A stretch of 64,000 nt of DNA from Polytrichum commune (GCA_950295325.1 OX485808.1:39454527-39518526), one strand, 5' to 3'; positions 33,415-45,150 are shown, counted from the first letter of the stretch. Notes: generated from the sequence alone by a model not told the origin. A program made the numbers and translations.

Positions 33415-36400
33415 ATGGATCGAGGCATGGGTAGGTTTGGGAGGTTATGTGTTAGGGTATGGAGTGGGAGAGTTGGAGGAGTGGGGTTGTTGCAGAGATG
33501 TGAGAAATCGACGCTGGCATATGAGGAGTTGGTGGTGCCTGGAAAAGGGAGTGAGGAGGTGAAGACGGCGATGGTTGTTCATGGGTTGATGGGGTCAGGA
33601 CGCAACTGGCGGACTGTTTCGAAGCGCCTGGCGTCTGATATCGTCGACTCCAGTCCTCCAGGATCACCTGGTATGTGATTTTCAAAATCCTCTGCCTAAT
33701 CCTCCATTCCCCATTCACTCGATGGAAGAAAAGGATTCGCTACTTCTGGAGGAGAACAGATTTCAGCACATCTGCGGGAGTTCTGTGTGTCTCATCCAGC
33801 TGCTCAAGGACACCAGTGCAGGAAAACTTGGTACACATGATGTAAATGTTTCTAAAGCTTTTCTGTGATGTGTCTTCATAGTTTATGGATTCATAATTGA
33901 CAAGCAAAGTCCAGTACATTCATTTCTCTATGGTTGTTACGGGGTTTATTCAAATCTTATAACCCCCTGGCGCTCATGTCACATGGGATCCTCATAAACG
34001 GCACAACTGCACATTGAATGTCAGATAGGGTGTAGTTATGAAGCTCGAGAGGTAGGTGATTTTTGCACCTCGAGTTTGCCAGTTCCATTCATCTGATAGA
34101 GATAGAAGAATCTTCATTTTCAAATTCAGCACATCTGTGGAAGTTCTGTGTGTCTCATCCAGCTGCTCAAGGACAACATTGTAGGAAATTCCACTTCCAC
34201 TGTAATTAGTTCCAAAGCTATTCTATAATGTCTCTTCATGTTTATAAATTCATAATTTACAAGGAAAGTCCAGTACATGGTCATTGCTCCATGGTTGTTA
34301 CAGATTTTCTTCAAATCTCAAAACCCCTCTGGAGCCCATGTCCTATGGGGTGTTCATAAACGGCACAAATGAGCATTGAGTGTCAGATAGGGTTATTTAT
34401 GAAGCTTGAGAGATAGGTGGTTTGTGCACCTCGATTCTTGTAATTCCAGGTAGTCTGATAGAGACAAAAGAATCGTCATTTTCTTCCTTGCTGAACCTGA
34501 CGATGAATGCCACCACCGGGGTAGAACAATTTCAGCACATTTCTTCGACTTCTGTGTTTGGTACAATTTGTTAGAATTTCCCACGACCTCGATGTAGGCT
34601 ATCAATGTCTTTAATTCTAGCTGCTCAATGATAACAGTGGGAGAGATATTTCAACCATGATGTAGCTTCTAAGGAACTTTTCTGTATTTTCTCGTGATGG
34701 TTTAAGGAATCGCAATGTGCAAGGAAAAATGCAAGGCTTGGTCATTTCACTGGTTGGGTTAATTATAGTGGTTCAACCCCTCACCTCATGTCAATGTTCA
34801 TGATAGGGTTTATTAAGGTAGATGAGTCTTAAGCGGCATGTTTTCTTTATCAGACCCCTAGATTTGATTGGTATGTGGTTCGGTAAGGATCAAAGAGCAA
34901 ACATCATAAACTCACGTGTTCAAAAGAGACTGGACTGCGTCTTCAAATATTAATAACTATTCTACACTCACTAGTGAACACAATTGAGAGGACCTATGTA
35001 TCCAGCTAAGAAATCAACAAACATGCACTTCCGATAACCATAACTAAATCAGGCGAGGTCCAATTTTCAATCCACTTTTGGCAGATGTGTCATTGCAGAT
35101 TTGCTAATGCAACATGAGTTTTGTTGTGGAAATCTAATTCGTAGAAGTTGGAGAACATGAAAAATGAACCAAATAACACCCACATACCTTATGAAGCCTT
35201 GAGGTGTATTCCTGTCATGAGACTTCATTCAAAGTTTTACTGAAACTGGGAAAAATCAGCAATTCTGATCATCTCCTGTTTGCACTTCGCGTCACACATG
35301 GTCATACTGTTGATGTCAAAGTGACGCTGCAGGGTGGCGCATGGTTTTGGTGGACCTTCGAAACCACGGGCAATCAGCAAGCTTGCCTGCTTTTAAGCCA
35401 CCACACGATATCCCTGCAGCTGCCAGAGACATTGCTGACCTCATCAAAGCTGAGGGTTGGGGTACTCCAGATGCCATGATTGCACACTCTTTAGGAGGAA
35501 AAGTTGTGCTCGAGTTTGCTCAGAAAGCTGCTGCAGGCTCCTACAATGCAATCAGTCTTCCAAAACAGGTAGTTCACCTTCCTCCAGATCTTGCAGCCAT
35601 AGCATTGAAAATGTTAAATGGTTTGGGGCGCTTTTACCCTGAAACTGAGTCAGAGATATGTTACTATCTTATGTCACAGTATAGTTATTATTTGAACTGG
35701 AAGCATTGCATAGCCAATTGGAGAACATCCAGGAAGTTGAGATACTGTAGTTGGAATCTTTCACTGCCATCCCTGGTGAGGTAGAATGAGTAGTATTGAT
35801 TGAAAGTGCGTCAACAGCTTTGGGTTCTGGATTCGGTGCCAGGCGAGGTGCCCATGGAGAACTCAGATGGGGAGGTGGAGCGAGTGTTGGCCACACTAAA
35901 GTCCTTGCCCAAACCGATCCCATCACGCAGGTGTGCTGCTTGTATGTTCCAGAGTGTTTCCACCTCCAGTAGTGCAAGCTGTAATGTTGCTGCAATTGGT
36001 TACTTTCTTGCAAATGTCTCTAAAAGCCCATTCAGGGCCTTGCAATGTGAAACTTCAGATGGTGCAGGAATTTATTCTCCTGATTTGATTTTGAGAGCAG
36101 ATGGCTGGCAGACAATATGGTGAAGCAAGGATTCTCGAAAGGACTCGCTGACTGGCTGGGAAGCAATTTGAGGAGAATTGATACAACCACAGAGGAGATG
36201 GAATGGATCTTCAATGTTGATGGTGCATATGATATGTTTCATTCTTACAGGTATTGATTCTCTTATTCTCTCACTCATCCTGATGCAGACTTGCAAATGC
36301 CTCCAGTCTGTTGTGGTTCAAAAAGATACCTTGTGCACTTACCTTCAGGGTCTGCAATCATGTACAATGAAACTATATTTGAGTGGTCAGTTTCTGTCTT

Positions 36401-36699
36401 CATGGTTTATGGTATTATATCTCTGAACTGTATTTGGTGATTGTTTCGCTCGCAGGAAAACTGATTATTGGTCTGTGTTGGAGCAACCGCCAAAAGGTAT
36501 CCACATCGAAATTGTACGGGCTTCCAAAAGTGACCGCTGGACACCAGATATCATGGCACGCTTGAAAGAGGCAGAGTCAAAAAAACCTGGAAATGTTACG
36601 TATCACCTTCTGGAGAATGCAGGCCACTGGCTTCACACGGACAATCCCAGCGGATTGATTGCCATCATGGCTCCTATTCTAGCCAAGCTTTCAAAGTAG
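33415..36699 (+). CDS. ABHD11-like alpha/beta hydrolase
   Basis: Five exons with consistent phases: 33415-33670, 35333-35568, 35818-35930, 36101-36250 and 36456-36699; 332 residues. An Arg/Gly-rich N-terminus without acids (MDRGMGRFGRLCVRVWSGRV) suggests an organelle presequence. Core motifs: VVHGLMGSGRNW (oxyanion loop, His56-Gly57), WRMVLVDLRNHGQS, the nucleophile elbow AHSLGGKV (Ser138), SKSDRW (Asp278) and ENAGHWLH (His309). These match the ABHD11/plant alpha/beta-hydrolase family of serine esterases; the substrate is unknown. The start is the ATG at 33415 because the upstream frame lacks another. The long first intron holds a triplicated 360-bp repeat. It shares a promoter region with the PC4-like gene. 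Confidence 0.92.
33761..34860. repeat. about 360-bp repeat, three copies in intron 1 of the hydrolase
   Basis: Copies start at about 33,761, 34,125 and 34,531. Each opens TTCAGCACAT and copies 1 and 2 share TCATCCAGCTGCTCAAGGAC, AAAGTCCAGTACAT and ATAAACGGCACAA. The third copy is more diverged. No splice sites or coding frame link it to the hydrolase. Confidence 0.85.
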
Positions 36700-38005
36700 C
36701 AAATTCCTTCTCCCTGCCTCGATTATTTTTAAGCCCTCCATTTCATCCAAGGGGTATCCATTTCATCCAAGGGGTACCCATTTCATCTCTTGTGATATCA
36801 TTGTTTTGAGCACTAAATTGTAGCAATTGGCTCTGCATGACCCTGAGTTTTCAGTTTTGAGTAGGCAGGGTTTAAGTTGCATGCAATAGAAACACATTTA
36901 TGGTAGTGGACAATCCGACATTCTACCTCATGGTAGTCGGCTTCCTGGACTTTAAAATCGATTTCATTTCATTTCATGGTTGTTGAGGCTCATTTGATGC
37001 TGTTGCTCTGCAAACATAGAGAATGTTGTCTCTTATCAGATTCACCATATGTTAAGACTTTGAGAGTACACCTGCTGTATATGTTCATTACCAGTTTACT
37101 TACAAGGTACCCATCAGCCCACTGAGCAGCACATCATGAAGACTGATTTATTAAATTGGAGACAAAATATGCTCTATCCCCAATATAATATATGCAGAGT
37201 ATGCATCCAATTTGTTGCATCATTATTGAAACCGTCCTGGATCATAACATTATATAATATCACTTAACCTTTGCTTCAAATTGGCTTCCAATTCTACTTC
37301 CTTCCGATTCATGTACCTGTCCAGATAGAGCTGGAAAGGTCTTGCTCTTCACTTGGTCCAGATGATATTCACGAGTTGCTGCTATAAAATACCATGAAGA
37401 TAAGCTGAAGTAGGAAAAATGAGAAGTACAGTATCTGTAAGTGCAGATTCTCCCCTTCTTAATACCATTTAAGAAAGGGAACTACGTAGAGGGAGGGCTC
37501 ATTGAATGTTGTGGTTTCTAATGTAGCTCCGGTCATTGTGATCTGTACCAAACAGCCAGTGACAACACATTTGAGAGTGTGGAACAGGTGACAATTGCAC
37601 ATGCATCATTAAAATATGTAGATTTGACTCAAATCCAGTAGACTGTAGAGATCACTGTCGATCAGGAAGCAACAAGTGGCGTAATTCCACTTGGCAATAA
37701 TCCTACTTGGGTGCATCTCGCCTTGCCATGTGGCCTGCTGCATGCACATCTGACCGTGCAATTTAGCCCAGTTCACGAGTCAGTCCTAGCATGCACTGCA
37801 TGCTTCCGCTGCAATATCCAACGCTGCAGTTCGCCAAGAAAAGGGTTGTTTGAGTTCCTTTTGGTTCATCCTTCTCAGTTCACTCCCATTTGAAGTCGCC
37901 GTACATCACCAAACTAAACTTATATAAGGTTCTTCCTTTCGTTTTCATCCATTTGTGAGTGTGTGATGCACATTACCGTACTGTGTCATATGTCACATCA
38001 GGTAA
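36700..38005. other. intergenic 3' of the hydrolase
   Basis: No supported gene. A short duplication (CCATTTCATCCAAGGGGTA twice) lies at 36,735-36,782 in the probable 3' UTR. From about 37,930 the sequence enters the tandem leader array of the decarboxylase locus. Confidence 0.5.
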
Positions 38006-38278
38006 GTTGTACCTATTTCATGCATAGGAATTTGGTTTGATCTTGTTGGGCTTAAAAATCTGGCACATGAGGCTGAACTCCTTGAACTGAATCTTAACAG
38101 AATTCTGGCTGTAGCTGGAGCTAAGTTAAATCCTTCATATGTTGCTGCAACACGGATAGGATCAAACCAGTTCGTGATGGCACTCGCTGCCGGCCATGTC
38201 ACCGTGTTGAACGGTACAATCAGCCTCTCCTCTTCCTCCCGTGGGTTTCTTTTGGTTTCATACTTCATAGCTGTTTGA
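38006..38278 (+). CDS. unrecognised open frame in the first array unit (90 aa)
   Basis: In the leftmost unit the frame is open from 38006 (after a stop at 38003) to TGA at 38276-38278, reading GIWFDLVGLKNLAHEAELLE, later AGAKLNPSYVAATRIGSNQF and VMALAAGHVTVLNGTISL. It has the look of a real exon: an AG precedes GGAATTTGG at 38027. The corresponding frames of units 2 and 3 contain stops, so this may be the ancestral sequence. I do not recognise the family. Its ATGGCACTCGCT is the counterpart of the start codon used by the decarboxylase-like gene in unit 4. Confidence 0.35.
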   Translation, partial: VVPISCIGIWFDLVGLKNLAHEAELLELNLNRILAVAGAKLNPSYVAATRIGSNQFVMALAAGHVTVLNGTISLSSSSRGFLLVSYFIAV

Positions 38279-39210
38279 CATCAGCGCTGCTGAACTTATA
38301 AGTTGTTTTTCTTCTTCTATATCTCCATTATGAGTGTATGACTTGCATTGTTGTACTCTGCCTTGTGTTACTTTGGGTACACAGATTTCATGCGAAAGAG
38401 TAATATGGTTTGATCTTGTTGGGCTTAGAAATCAGGCACTTGAGGCTGAATTTCTTGAACCGAGTCGCAACCCTGGTCTTGGTATTATCGGTACTCCGAC
38501 GATTGGTAGAGCCATTTCTTGGTAATAGCTAAATTCTTCATATTTTGTTGCCAAACTTGCAGTGGGATCAAACCTACTTGTGATGGCACTCCCTGCCGGC
38601 CATGGCACCATGTTTGATGAACGATGGCACAATTAGCCTTTCCTCTTCCTCTCATGGCTGGTCACTCACATTTGAGATCCCTGCTGAACTTTTGTAAGTT
38701 TTTTAGGGGGTTCGACATGTAAGTGTACTCTTGTCATGTGACATAGGGTATACCTATTTCATTTATTATGAGAGTAATATGGTTTGATCTTATTGAGCTT
38801 GGGAAATCAGGCACTCGACGCTGACAATGAACCCTAGTCTTGATGTTATCGGTACTCCAATAAATGTTAAGAGCCAATTCTGGGCCCCACCCTGAATTCT
38901 AATTACTTCGTATCTTGTTGCCAAACTTGCAGTAGGGCCAATCCAAATTTGTGATGGCACTCGCTGCCGGCCATGACATCATGTTGATGAACGATAGCAC
39001 AATTAGCTTCTCCTCTTCCTCTCATCATTTCTTCTGGCTTCATACTTCATAAGCCGGTCACTCACATTTCAAATCACTGCTGACTTTACACTTTAGTCCA
39101 ATTGTAAGTGTGTTTTCCACATTTCTGTACTGCGCGATGTATCACATTGCGTATACCTATTTCATGCACAGGAATAACATGGTTAGATATTGCTGGTACT
39201 ACAACATTTA

Positions 39211-39264
39211 AATCCTAAACCCTAAAACTCTAAACCCTAAAACTCTAAACCCTAAACCCTAATC
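39211..39264 (+). promoter_or_regulatory. telomere-like AAACCCTAA cluster (telo boxes)
   Basis: Five imperfect repeats of CTAAACCCTAAA type lie 45-100 bp upstream of the start codon at 39308. Such telo boxes occur in promoters of many plant growth-related genes. They are present only in array unit 4. Confidence 0.7.
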
Positions 39265-39307
39265 ACATCTTGTTACTAAACTTGCAGTGGGATCACACCA
39301 AATCGCG

Positions 39308-42300
39308 ATGGCACTCGCTCCCGGCCATCATGTAACGGCATCGACGAACAACGATGGCTCAACTAGCCACCAGCTCCGACATTTCTCCGTGTCCAAATCA
39401 TCATCGCCGCAAGACCTCAGGGGAGGAGTGTTGAAGAAGGCCCCAGCGAGTTACCATACGCTAAGAGTGCGAGCGGGGCGTTCGAAGAAATCCACCCCTA
39501 CGAATCATGTGGAGCACCACTGCGAAGAAGGATCGAACACCGACTCCTCCTCCACGTTGAAGCCCCCATCGTTGCCGCCCAAACTGGGGCTTCATTGGCT
39601 GGACAACGGGGCCGAGCTGACGGGGTTGAAGATGGAAGAGCTCGTTCGAGGCGGCCATGGCATGCTGTTGGGCTCGCGCATCCCGAAACATTACTTCATG
39701 GTGAAAGGGTTCGGAGAGTCCGATCAAGGCGACGGATCCGATCCCTGGGAGACAGGCTCCTACGACCTCGCCCTTGAGCATGCTGGTACCAAAGCTAACC
39801 AAACTCCTCCTCCTATCATCTGCCGCCACGTGTCGTGTTGAATTGGCAGTATCAACCAATGCTGAAGTGACACGTGGTCGGTGATAATGGGAGCCTGTGC
39901 TGAGAAAAATGGGTTTCCAAGATATTGAAAAATAAGCAGAGCTAGTGTGGCATCATACTGAGTCACTACACTGATTATCGCGATTAGTGCATGTGATTCT
40001 ATGGAGTTATCCAGTGCAATAACGTCTTACTCAAGAGTGCAATTTTTATCAATGAAGGTTCAATAGGTTGTTCGGGTATTTATAATAGAACATAAATGAC
40101 TTCACTCAGTAAAATATTACGTTCTCGTTAAATAGTTATACCACTGCGTAACTTCGAATAGCAACACGCACCAATTGGGATAATGAGTACACTTTCCCGC
40201 CAAAGCACTCCTCGGAATTTGTGAGGAATTGGTCTTCAAAGGTTGGGTCCATTCTCGAGTTCGAAAGTGAGGTCCATGAAAGGGATGTTTTGGAAACCCC
40301 CCCCCCCCCCCCAAAAAAAAAAAAAAACTTTCTTGGACATGGACCCTAATGCAATCCCATCCTTACTTCCACCTCCAATAAGGTGTCACCACTTGTCTTG
40401 CTTTGGAGTTGGTTGCCTCAATCAATGTAGATGTAGGAATAACACATGACCGAATATGAGGGGTGAAGAAGAGTTCATTCCTCTCAGAATAGAGAGCCAT
40501 GTACGGTATCGAGTCTTCTTCTCACAACTACAATAATCATTTGATTTAGTATGGCCCACACCTACACCATATTCACCAAAGATTCACATTAATTGCCTTG
40601 CAATCATTAGATGGGAACCCGAGAGTGTGTTCTATGAGACTTGGTGTTGTAGGAGTAGTCATGATAACCCACTCTAATTAACACAACACACCAATTTCAA
40701 TGCCACATTCATTCAAATATTATTTAGTGTAACTATGTTTCTAAATGGAGTCTTGTATTTAGAGCAAGCCCACTTGTTGCCGTATTCGTATCCATAATAA
40801 CATGAATGCAGCCATCGACTTAGGAGATGTGGTATGATGAAATTCTAGAGGTATACTCATGTGCAATAAAACCCTCTTGCCGTATTATCCCTAATTTGGT
40901 TACTTTACTTTATTGGACACTTATATTTGAGTGGTATGTGGTTAGGTGTGGCTCCAAGTATGGATATCAAAAAGACATTTGTTTGAAAAAAATTGGACTA
41001 CATACTCAAAATATGATTACCATCTAGGCTCAATAGTCAACATGATTTAGGGGAGAACGCAATGTGACCTTTTTAATGACCCTTTATAGAGCACAAGAAT
41101 CGTCAGTTTGATAATGAGGAAGATATTCATGCGAGCTCCAAAAATTACAAGGAAAGCAGCTGCATCCTCGGTATGGATTTGCTAACCATGTCGTAAGTCC
41201 AAATCATGTGATTCATTTCCTAGGAGAAGTGGGCTAGTCAGAATAAAAGTAACTATTTAAGACCCATCTACCTTGACAGACATAAGGCTCCAATGAACGG
41301 GGGACAACCGACCGCTAAGTTACCAATGAACCGGCTGAGTTTGAGAAACAATCAGTTGAAGTTCACGATTGCAGGAAAATTACCGATTATTTTAGAGAAA
41401 TTTAGAGAATATACCTGAAATTAATAAAGAAAATCCGAACAATGTCAAGATGTAACTGGTTGGACTCGGAAACACTAGGATCTCAACCGATTATGCCCAA
41501 AAATCTCCCCGGACACTCTGAGGAGATGAAGTCGTCGTATGTACAACATAATCCAATGAGCTTGTGTAAATGTTGTTGTTGTTGCTGCTGCTGCAGGGAT
41601 TCAGGATCTGAACATTGTAAAATACACGTCGGTGATTCCGCCTGAGACAATCTCATGAGCTTGTATACATGTTGTTGTTACTGCTGCTGCTGCAGGGATT
41701 CAGGATCTGAACATTGTAAAATACACATCGGTGATTCCGCCTGAGACAATCTCATGGGCTTGTATAAATGATGTAGCTGTTACTGCTGCTGCAGAGATTC
41801 AGGATCTGAACATTAATTGTAAAATACACGTCGGTGATTCCGCCTGAGGCAATCTCATGAGCTTGTGTAAATGTTGTTGTTGCTGCTGCTGCTGCAGGGA
41901 TTCAGGATCTGAACATCATAAAATACACGTCGGTGATTCCGCCTGAGGCGGAGGCCGTGTCGGTGGAGGAGGCGAAGCCCTTCTTGCGACACGGAGCTGT
42001 GCTGGAGTCCATCATGTCTGTAATGCATGGCGTCAAGGGTGACCGCATCACCGCTGGTGTTGGTCGTGTGCAGGTAAGTAGGATCAAAACTTTATTATTA
42101 AATCATGATTCCCAACTACTAAGGTGTATGCGGGTGTGGGTGTTGTTCGGATACTCTTCTGAATTGGATACTTGTACACTCTAAACTCTGTAATATGAAC
42201 CTCCTTGATGTCACTCCTCCTCTTGTATCCTGAAACCCTAAGGACCGGATGTTCTCAGTTTAAATCTCCTCCTTGTTGTCATGTTTTCTATCCCATATAT

Positions 42301-43407
42301 CATGGGTTTTGACATCAAAATAAATCACCAAAGAATTCAAACCACACACTGGCACACATCATGTTGTCGTCATTGTAATTATTGTCAATATTGTGATGTA
42401 GGATTTATTTTATTCCATGATGTCACATGCTCCACTAACAACTTTTATCACGCATCCACGTTAATATTGTAGAACTCCTCGATATCACGTGCACTTTGGT
42501 TGTCACGAGCATGATATTACAGAGTTTTAGAGTGGATTTGATGAAGTGTGTGGTTAGGCGAGGAACAAAGAACGTACACCATAAAGACACATGTTTAATC
42601 GAGGTTGGACTACGTTTTCATCTTCTATGAACTATTCCAGACTCGAAAGTGAACACACTTGAGAGGAGCTATGCATTTTAATTAAGGAAACAACGAGTCT
42701 GCATTTCCGAGAACTCGTGATAAAATTAGAGGAGGTTTGACTACTAAGTGTCATGTGACTCTCTTCAGTTGCCACCCATTGATTGCAAGACAATTAATGT
42801 GGGTCAACGATGAATAGTGTGGACCACATTGTTTTTGGGGGGGCTGTTGTTGTTGAAGTCATTATATGATATAGTTTTTTGGAGACATACATTTCAAATT
42901 GGATAACCATGCATGAAATTTGGAGATTAAGCTATGGGAGGTGATAGACAAATCTCAATACCTGCATATGGGGAAAACAGTTGTTAAATACTTCTATTTT
43001 AGCTAATTCTGATCACGGAGTCGATGTGACAAATTACTGAAGAAAAGAGACGCACACAATCCAGCTGAGTGCTAAAACTTTGGAGGTACAGTTTTATTTT
43101 ATTTTAATTACATTTTGTGACCAAATACGGACTCGTTTTCCATCGGCAGATCCGAAGAAAGAAGGATAAATTCCACATCGGAGGGTATGCGGCAGAGTAT
43201 GAAGGCCACGCAAGCGCGGACAAGGCGAAAAGTATATTGAAGAAGGACTTGGTTGGAATTTTCCAAAGACGCTTTGATGACAAGGAGTACGAGTGCTTTG
43301 AAGAAGACTTCATCATCCAAGAGTCGGAAGTAGACAAAAGCTTTGGCTCCGTGTTAGCCTCAATCTGCTTTGTCACTTACGTGTTACCAACATACACTTG
43401 TGCTTAA
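39308..43407 (+). CDS. pyruvoyl-dependent arginine decarboxylase-like protein
   Basis: Three exons, phases consistent: 39308-39785, 41898-42073 and 43150-43407; 303 residues. Residues 1-57 are Ser/Thr/His-rich without acids before Asp16 and reach LRVRAGRSKK, a plausible plastid transit peptide. From about residue 126 the protein matches archaeal pyruvoyl-dependent ArgDC: PKHYFMVKGFGES, YDLALEHAGIQDLN, then KYTSVIPPEAEAV. Ser171 corresponds to the serine that self-cleaves to give the pyruvoyl cofactor. GYAAEYEGHAS (Glu234-Glu236) contains the conserved catalytic Glu. The enzyme would convert arginine to agmatine for polyamine synthesis without PLP. Exon 2 is preceded by three decoy copies of its own acceptor and first 50-odd bases. 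Product activity is inferred, not shown. Confidence 0.85.
39786..41555. other. intron 1 of the decarboxylase-like gene, left part
   Basis: Contains a C tract followed by an A tract at about 40,299-40,327 and, at 41,340-41,520, a copy of the dispersed repeat also found at 25,640-25,835. Nothing else is recognisable. Confidence 0.6.
41556..41955 (+). repeat. four tandem copies of the exon-2 splice acceptor and exon start
   Basis: Units start at 41556, 41655, 41754 and 41857 (99, 99, 103 bp). Each has ATG(A/G)GCTTGT, a GTTGTT/CTGCTG run ending in CAG, then GGATTCAGGATCTGAACAT and the bases encoding KYTSVIPPE. Exon-like starts are at 41597, 41696, 41795 and 41898. Units 1-3 diverge right after CCGCCTGAG; only unit 4 continues into the full exon. 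Unit 3 has CAG|AG and a 4-base insertion that breaks its frame. Reading in from unit 1 meets TGA after PPETIS. Confidence 0.95.
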
Positions 43408-45150
43408 ATTTGCTTAATCATCATAGTACTGGTAGACACGTGACAGAGCTTTAATGCACAAAGTAAGAACGATTTTTTGGGGGTTGGAAACTTTGGGACT
43501 CCTGTAAGGGAGGCTTTGGAGATTTTTGAGATTTTTACAGCAACCGTCCAAACTAGGTAAACATGTGAGAGCATGTGAAGTACAGACAACATGGATGATC
43601 TAACCTAGGAAAGAATTCGTATTGGAGAATGAAATGAATTCATGACCGACATTGCTTAGACATTGAAACAGATTCCTCTGCACAATCAACAAGGTGCTGG
43701 GGGAATTACCAGTGTTGGACCGGCCGGTATTGTCTTCGTTTTACCATTTGGGTATCTTATATGAGGATGTTACGCTTTTTTGAGACCAGTAGAGTATGGA
43801 ATTTGATGGTATTTGTGTTTTCAATACCACTTGTATCTGTATTCTTCCAAGAACTTTCATGCCTTAGTAAAATCGTCCTGGTATCGATATGCTTTGGAAG
43901 GGTATTGACCTTAATAATAACTTGGGTATACAAAGACTCTCTCTCTCACCTTGACATCCCCACCAAATATCAATACCTGATTAGATCTATTATTTTGATA
44001 CCCACCGGTGGGGTTTCCTTTATACTATAATTGATGTTGTTGAGTATTGATACCATGCATTGACCTACAAGAACAATGTTGGAAATAAGTTCCACAGAAA
44101 TCAGTGGCAACACTTGTTTTACTTGATTTTAGACTCAAGGAGCTCAGATCTCCAAAAGCAAAATGGTGGCACACCCTGCAAGCGATCTGTTGAGTCATGA
44201 AGAGGGCAGGGCACACAAGTGTTTTAAATCCGTAGTCAACAAAACAATTCATATAACATTAATCAGACTCGCAAGTCACGTGTGATGAGGAAGAAGAGGT
44301 ATGACTTTTATATATATACGGATTACACATTATCACATGGATAGTCACAGAACACTCCACAAGGCCAACAACTTATGATGGTAGAATTTCAAAATTATTG
44401 GGTTGGGTCTCAAATTGATGTCAATGTAATTGCAAATGAACTATGTAAGTACATAAATTATCTGCATATTTTAGGTGTCTTAACTCAATTTTTGCGAATA
44501 CACTCATTCCTCACAACTCTCACAATGTTAGAAACTTTGTTTTGAGTCAAATTTTCTTACATGAAACTGAAAATATTGCTTTGACTCAAAACGTTTGCAC
44601 AATTTGACCAACTTGCTTATGTATGAAGTTGGATTCCGTGAAAGACATGTGTAGGATTTTTTTCAGTAGAACAATAGGTATTTTTTCTCACGATGTACAA
44701 GTACAAAACAAGTGTTTTAGCAAATTGCATCAAACATTGATTTCATGCCTTTTACACAATGTCATGCCCTAAACTATCACACTTTAGGTACTAAGACAAC
44801 GATTACCATCACAATATTGAATGTTGTTGTTAGTGCGGCTTGATGATTGGTATTACCATAGAGGGCTCCCTATTTCATCTTTACATGTGTTGGAATGCAC
44901 TTTCTACAAGGCATACACCTAGATCATGGCGAATGTGAGCTTGACACGTGGCAAATTTTGAGGGGACAGTAATTATTTTGTGTTGGAATAGAGGGCCATT
45001 TATAGTACTTGCCATGTTGACTAGTAAGCCACTCAAATTTACAAATTATCGTATTAGTATAATATACATTTTTGACAATAAATAAGCAAATGAAGTAAGG
45101 ATGTACAAAATTTGTCCAAGTGGGTCAGAATCAATTTACCATATGTATAA
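43408..45150. other. intergenic 3' of the decarboxylase-like gene
   Basis: AT-rich, no supported gene and no RNA gene. Open frames here are short and without recognisable domains. Confidence 0.5.

Larger units (their letters stand above)
37940..39330 (+). repeat. tandem array of four leader/first-exon units
   Basis: A unit of about 355-405 bp is present four times. Each has a segment TACCTATTTCATGCATAGGA-like, then TGGTTTGATCTTGTTGGGCT, then GGATCA.ACC and ATGGCACTCGCTGCCGGCCA or a close variant. The ATG positions are 38177, 38583, 38954 and 39308. Only the last opens into the long first exon of the decarboxylase-like gene; the others degrade soon after. The unit spacing shrinks left to right (406, 371, 354 bp). 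Confidence 0.88.
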
